Shown here piece after piece: positions 62,865-64,000 of a stretch of DNA of 64,000 nucleotides. Source of the DNA: Acanthosepion lycidas (taxonomy: Eukaryota; Mollusca; Cephalopoda; Sepiida; Sepiidae). The position numbers and the translations under genes are program-made. The stretch is from contig CAWVQA010000085.1 of the NCBI GenBank assembly GCA_963932145.1, positions 372,001 through 436,000 on the forward strand, read 5' to 3'. Below the pieces are notes generated by a model that saw only the letters and a list, made by a program, of their open reading frames with translations, was not told where the DNA came from and did not search any database. How positions within the stretch are numbered: the first letter of the stretch is position 1; each line of letters starts with the position of its first letter.

Positions 62865-64000
62865 ATCTGCACAAAAATATTTTGCTTTCAAATTCATTCC
62901 GTGATCGTAGCATGCATGGAATCGACTCATATGACTGGGATTTCCATGAAAAACGTTGTGGCCCGAAAATGGGTGATCACTGTACATTTCTCTTCTGTTT
63001 CCTATTTATATTTATATTTTACCTCCTCAATTTAGCATTATGGACAGGGAAAGACCTAATCTAAGCTCTGCACAAAAATATTTTGCCTTCAAATTCCTAC
63101 CGTGATCGTAGCATGCATGGACTCGACTCATATGACTGGGATTTCCATGAAAATGGTTGTGGGCCGAAAATGGTTGATCGCTGTACATTTCTCTTCTGTT
63201 TCCTATTTATATTTATATTTTACCTCCTCAATTTAGCATTATGGACAGGGAAAGACCTAATCTAAAATCTGCAAAAAAATATTTTGCCTATAAATTCATA
63301 CCGTGACCGTAGCATGCATGGACTTGACTCATATGACTGGGATTTCCATGAAAAAGATTCTGGGCCGAAAATGAGTGATCACTGTACATTTCTCTTCTGT
63401 TTCTTATTTATATTTATATTTTACCTCCTCTATTTAGCATTATGGACAGGGAAAGACCTAATCTAATATCTGCACATAAATATTTTGCCTTCAAATTCAT
63501 ACCGTGATCGTAGCATGCATGGACTCGATTCATATGACTGGGATTTCCATGAAAAAGGTTGTGGGCAGAAAATGGGTGATCACTGTAGATTTCTCTTCTG
63601 TTTCCTATTTATATTTATATATTACCTCCTCTATTTAGCATTATGGAATGGGAAAGACCTAATCTAAGCTCTGCACAAAAATATTTTGCCTTCAAATTCA
63701 TACCGTGATCGTAGCATGCATGGACTCGACTCATATGACTGGGATTTCCATGAAAAAGATTGTGGGCCGAAAATGGGTGATCACTGTACATTTCTCTTCT
63801 GTTTCCTATTTATATTTATATTTTACCTCCTCAATTTAGCATTATGGACAGGAAAAGACCTAATCTAAGCTCTGCACAAAAATATTTTACCTTCAAATTC
63901 ATACTGTGATCGTAGCATGCATGGACTCGACTCATATGACTGGGATTTCCATGAAAAAGATTGTGGGCAGAAAATGGGGGATCACTGTACATTTCTCCTC

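Larger units (their letters stand above)
1..64000 (+). repeat. Tandem satellite array, ~201-bp unit, about 318 copies, truncated at both ends
   Basis: Every part of the window aligns to the same unit. Landmarks recur every 201 bp, with a total drift of only -49 bp over 317 units. The consensus unit is about 37% G+C by hand count. It begins with an A-tract (atctgcacaaaaatatttt), has a G+C-richer middle around positions 35-115, and ends with a pyrimidine-rich and AT-rich third (ttctcttctgtttcc, then tatttatattt). The restriction-type palindromes AGATCT (across the unit junction), CATGCATG, CATATG and GTGATCAC occur about once each per unit. All copies have the same orientation. There is no unique DNA, transposon or gene between copies. 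This is what is known of centromeric or pericentromeric satellites. I do not recognise the family. Both edges fall inside the array, so its true length is unknown. Confidence 0.98.
17882..64000 (+). repeat. Right array domain: C8/C100 subfamily
   Basis: From about 17.9 kb units carry ctgcacaaa (C8), and from about 18.5 kb they carry gggccgaaaa (C100), with few exceptions. The change takes about three units: C8 appears first while A100 persists at 18180, 18381 and 18783. The C100 change creates a fourth CpG. A recognisable A100 unit type (actcaactcat with gatagtgggcag) is scattered inside this domain. Homogeneity increases toward the right end. Confidence 0.8.

Noticed and set aside
940..63868. 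About 200 short open frames of 60-127 codons on both strands as small membrane-protein genes
   Set aside because: All are the same satellite unit translated. They repeat every 201 bp, most need a TTG start, indels of 1-2 bp are tolerated, stops are gained and lost freely, and the hydrophobic stretch is simply the T-rich third of the unit. None is called as a CDS.
1..64000. CRISPR array
   Set aside because: There are no unique spacers between repeats; the 201-bp units abut directly and are far longer than CRISPR repeats.
1..64000. CENP-B box (TTCG, 4 bases, A, 2 bases, CGGG)
   Set aside because: The C100 units read TTCGGCCCACA on the minus strand and some units read ATTCGACTCATA on the plus strand, which fit the TTCG-4N-A part. 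The required CGGG is absent in both cases.
1..64000. Transposon or LTR insertion inside the array
   Set aside because: Unit landmarks recur without any gap larger than a few bases from the first to the last base, so no insertion is present.
1..64000. Bacterial or phage origin
   Set aside because: There are no genes, ribosome binding sites or operons in 64 kb, and a long homogeneous satellite with higher-order repeats is a eukaryotic feature.

Overview
The whole window is one uninterrupted, head-to-tail array of an AT-rich satellite DNA with a unit of about 201 bp. Counting in the phase of base 1, there are 318 complete units (mean length about 200.9 bp) and the first 131 bp of a 319th. All units run in the same direction, and the array continues past both ends. 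I see no protein-coding gene, RNA gene, transposon, inversion or unique sequence. The unit length, the purity over 64 kb and the nested higher-order repeats point to a eukaryotic centromeric or pericentromeric (heterochromatic) satellite. I do not recognise the satellite family and cannot name the species.

Layout. From 1 to about 17.9 kb is an older-looking, more diverged domain. Its units mostly have A at unit position 8 (ctgcaaaaa), A at position 100 (gggcagaaaa), and often the variant cttccttcattta near the 3' end. Between about 17.9 and 18.5 kb the array changes to units with C at both positions (ctgcacaaa, gggccgaaaa), and this type continues to the right edge. Superimposed on this are higher-order repeats (HORs), blocks of several distinguishable units that recur as a set. 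They include 5/4-unit repeats (13.5-15.9 kb), a 9-unit duplication (18.5-21.5 kb), an 8-unit HOR of about 1606 bp (21.5-27.5 kb), a 14-unit HOR of 2812 bp (34.75-40.2 kb), 7/8-unit repeats (44.6-47.6 kb), a 4-unit repeat (52.0-53.6 kb), and a nearly identical 10-unit HOR of 2010 bp (56.4-62.2 kb). Smaller cassettes recur up to 13 kb apart.

How it works together. Nothing here acts as a gene system; the sequence records repeated unequal exchange. Several places show a hybrid unit whose left part matches one unit and whose right part matches the next, with exactly one unit lost or gained. One curiosity is that 201 is divisible by three and the consensus has a single stop codon per unit in one frame. 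Where that TAA is mutated, frames of up to 127 residues open across two units. I regard these frames as non-coding. The sequence alone does not show which kingdom the host belongs to.
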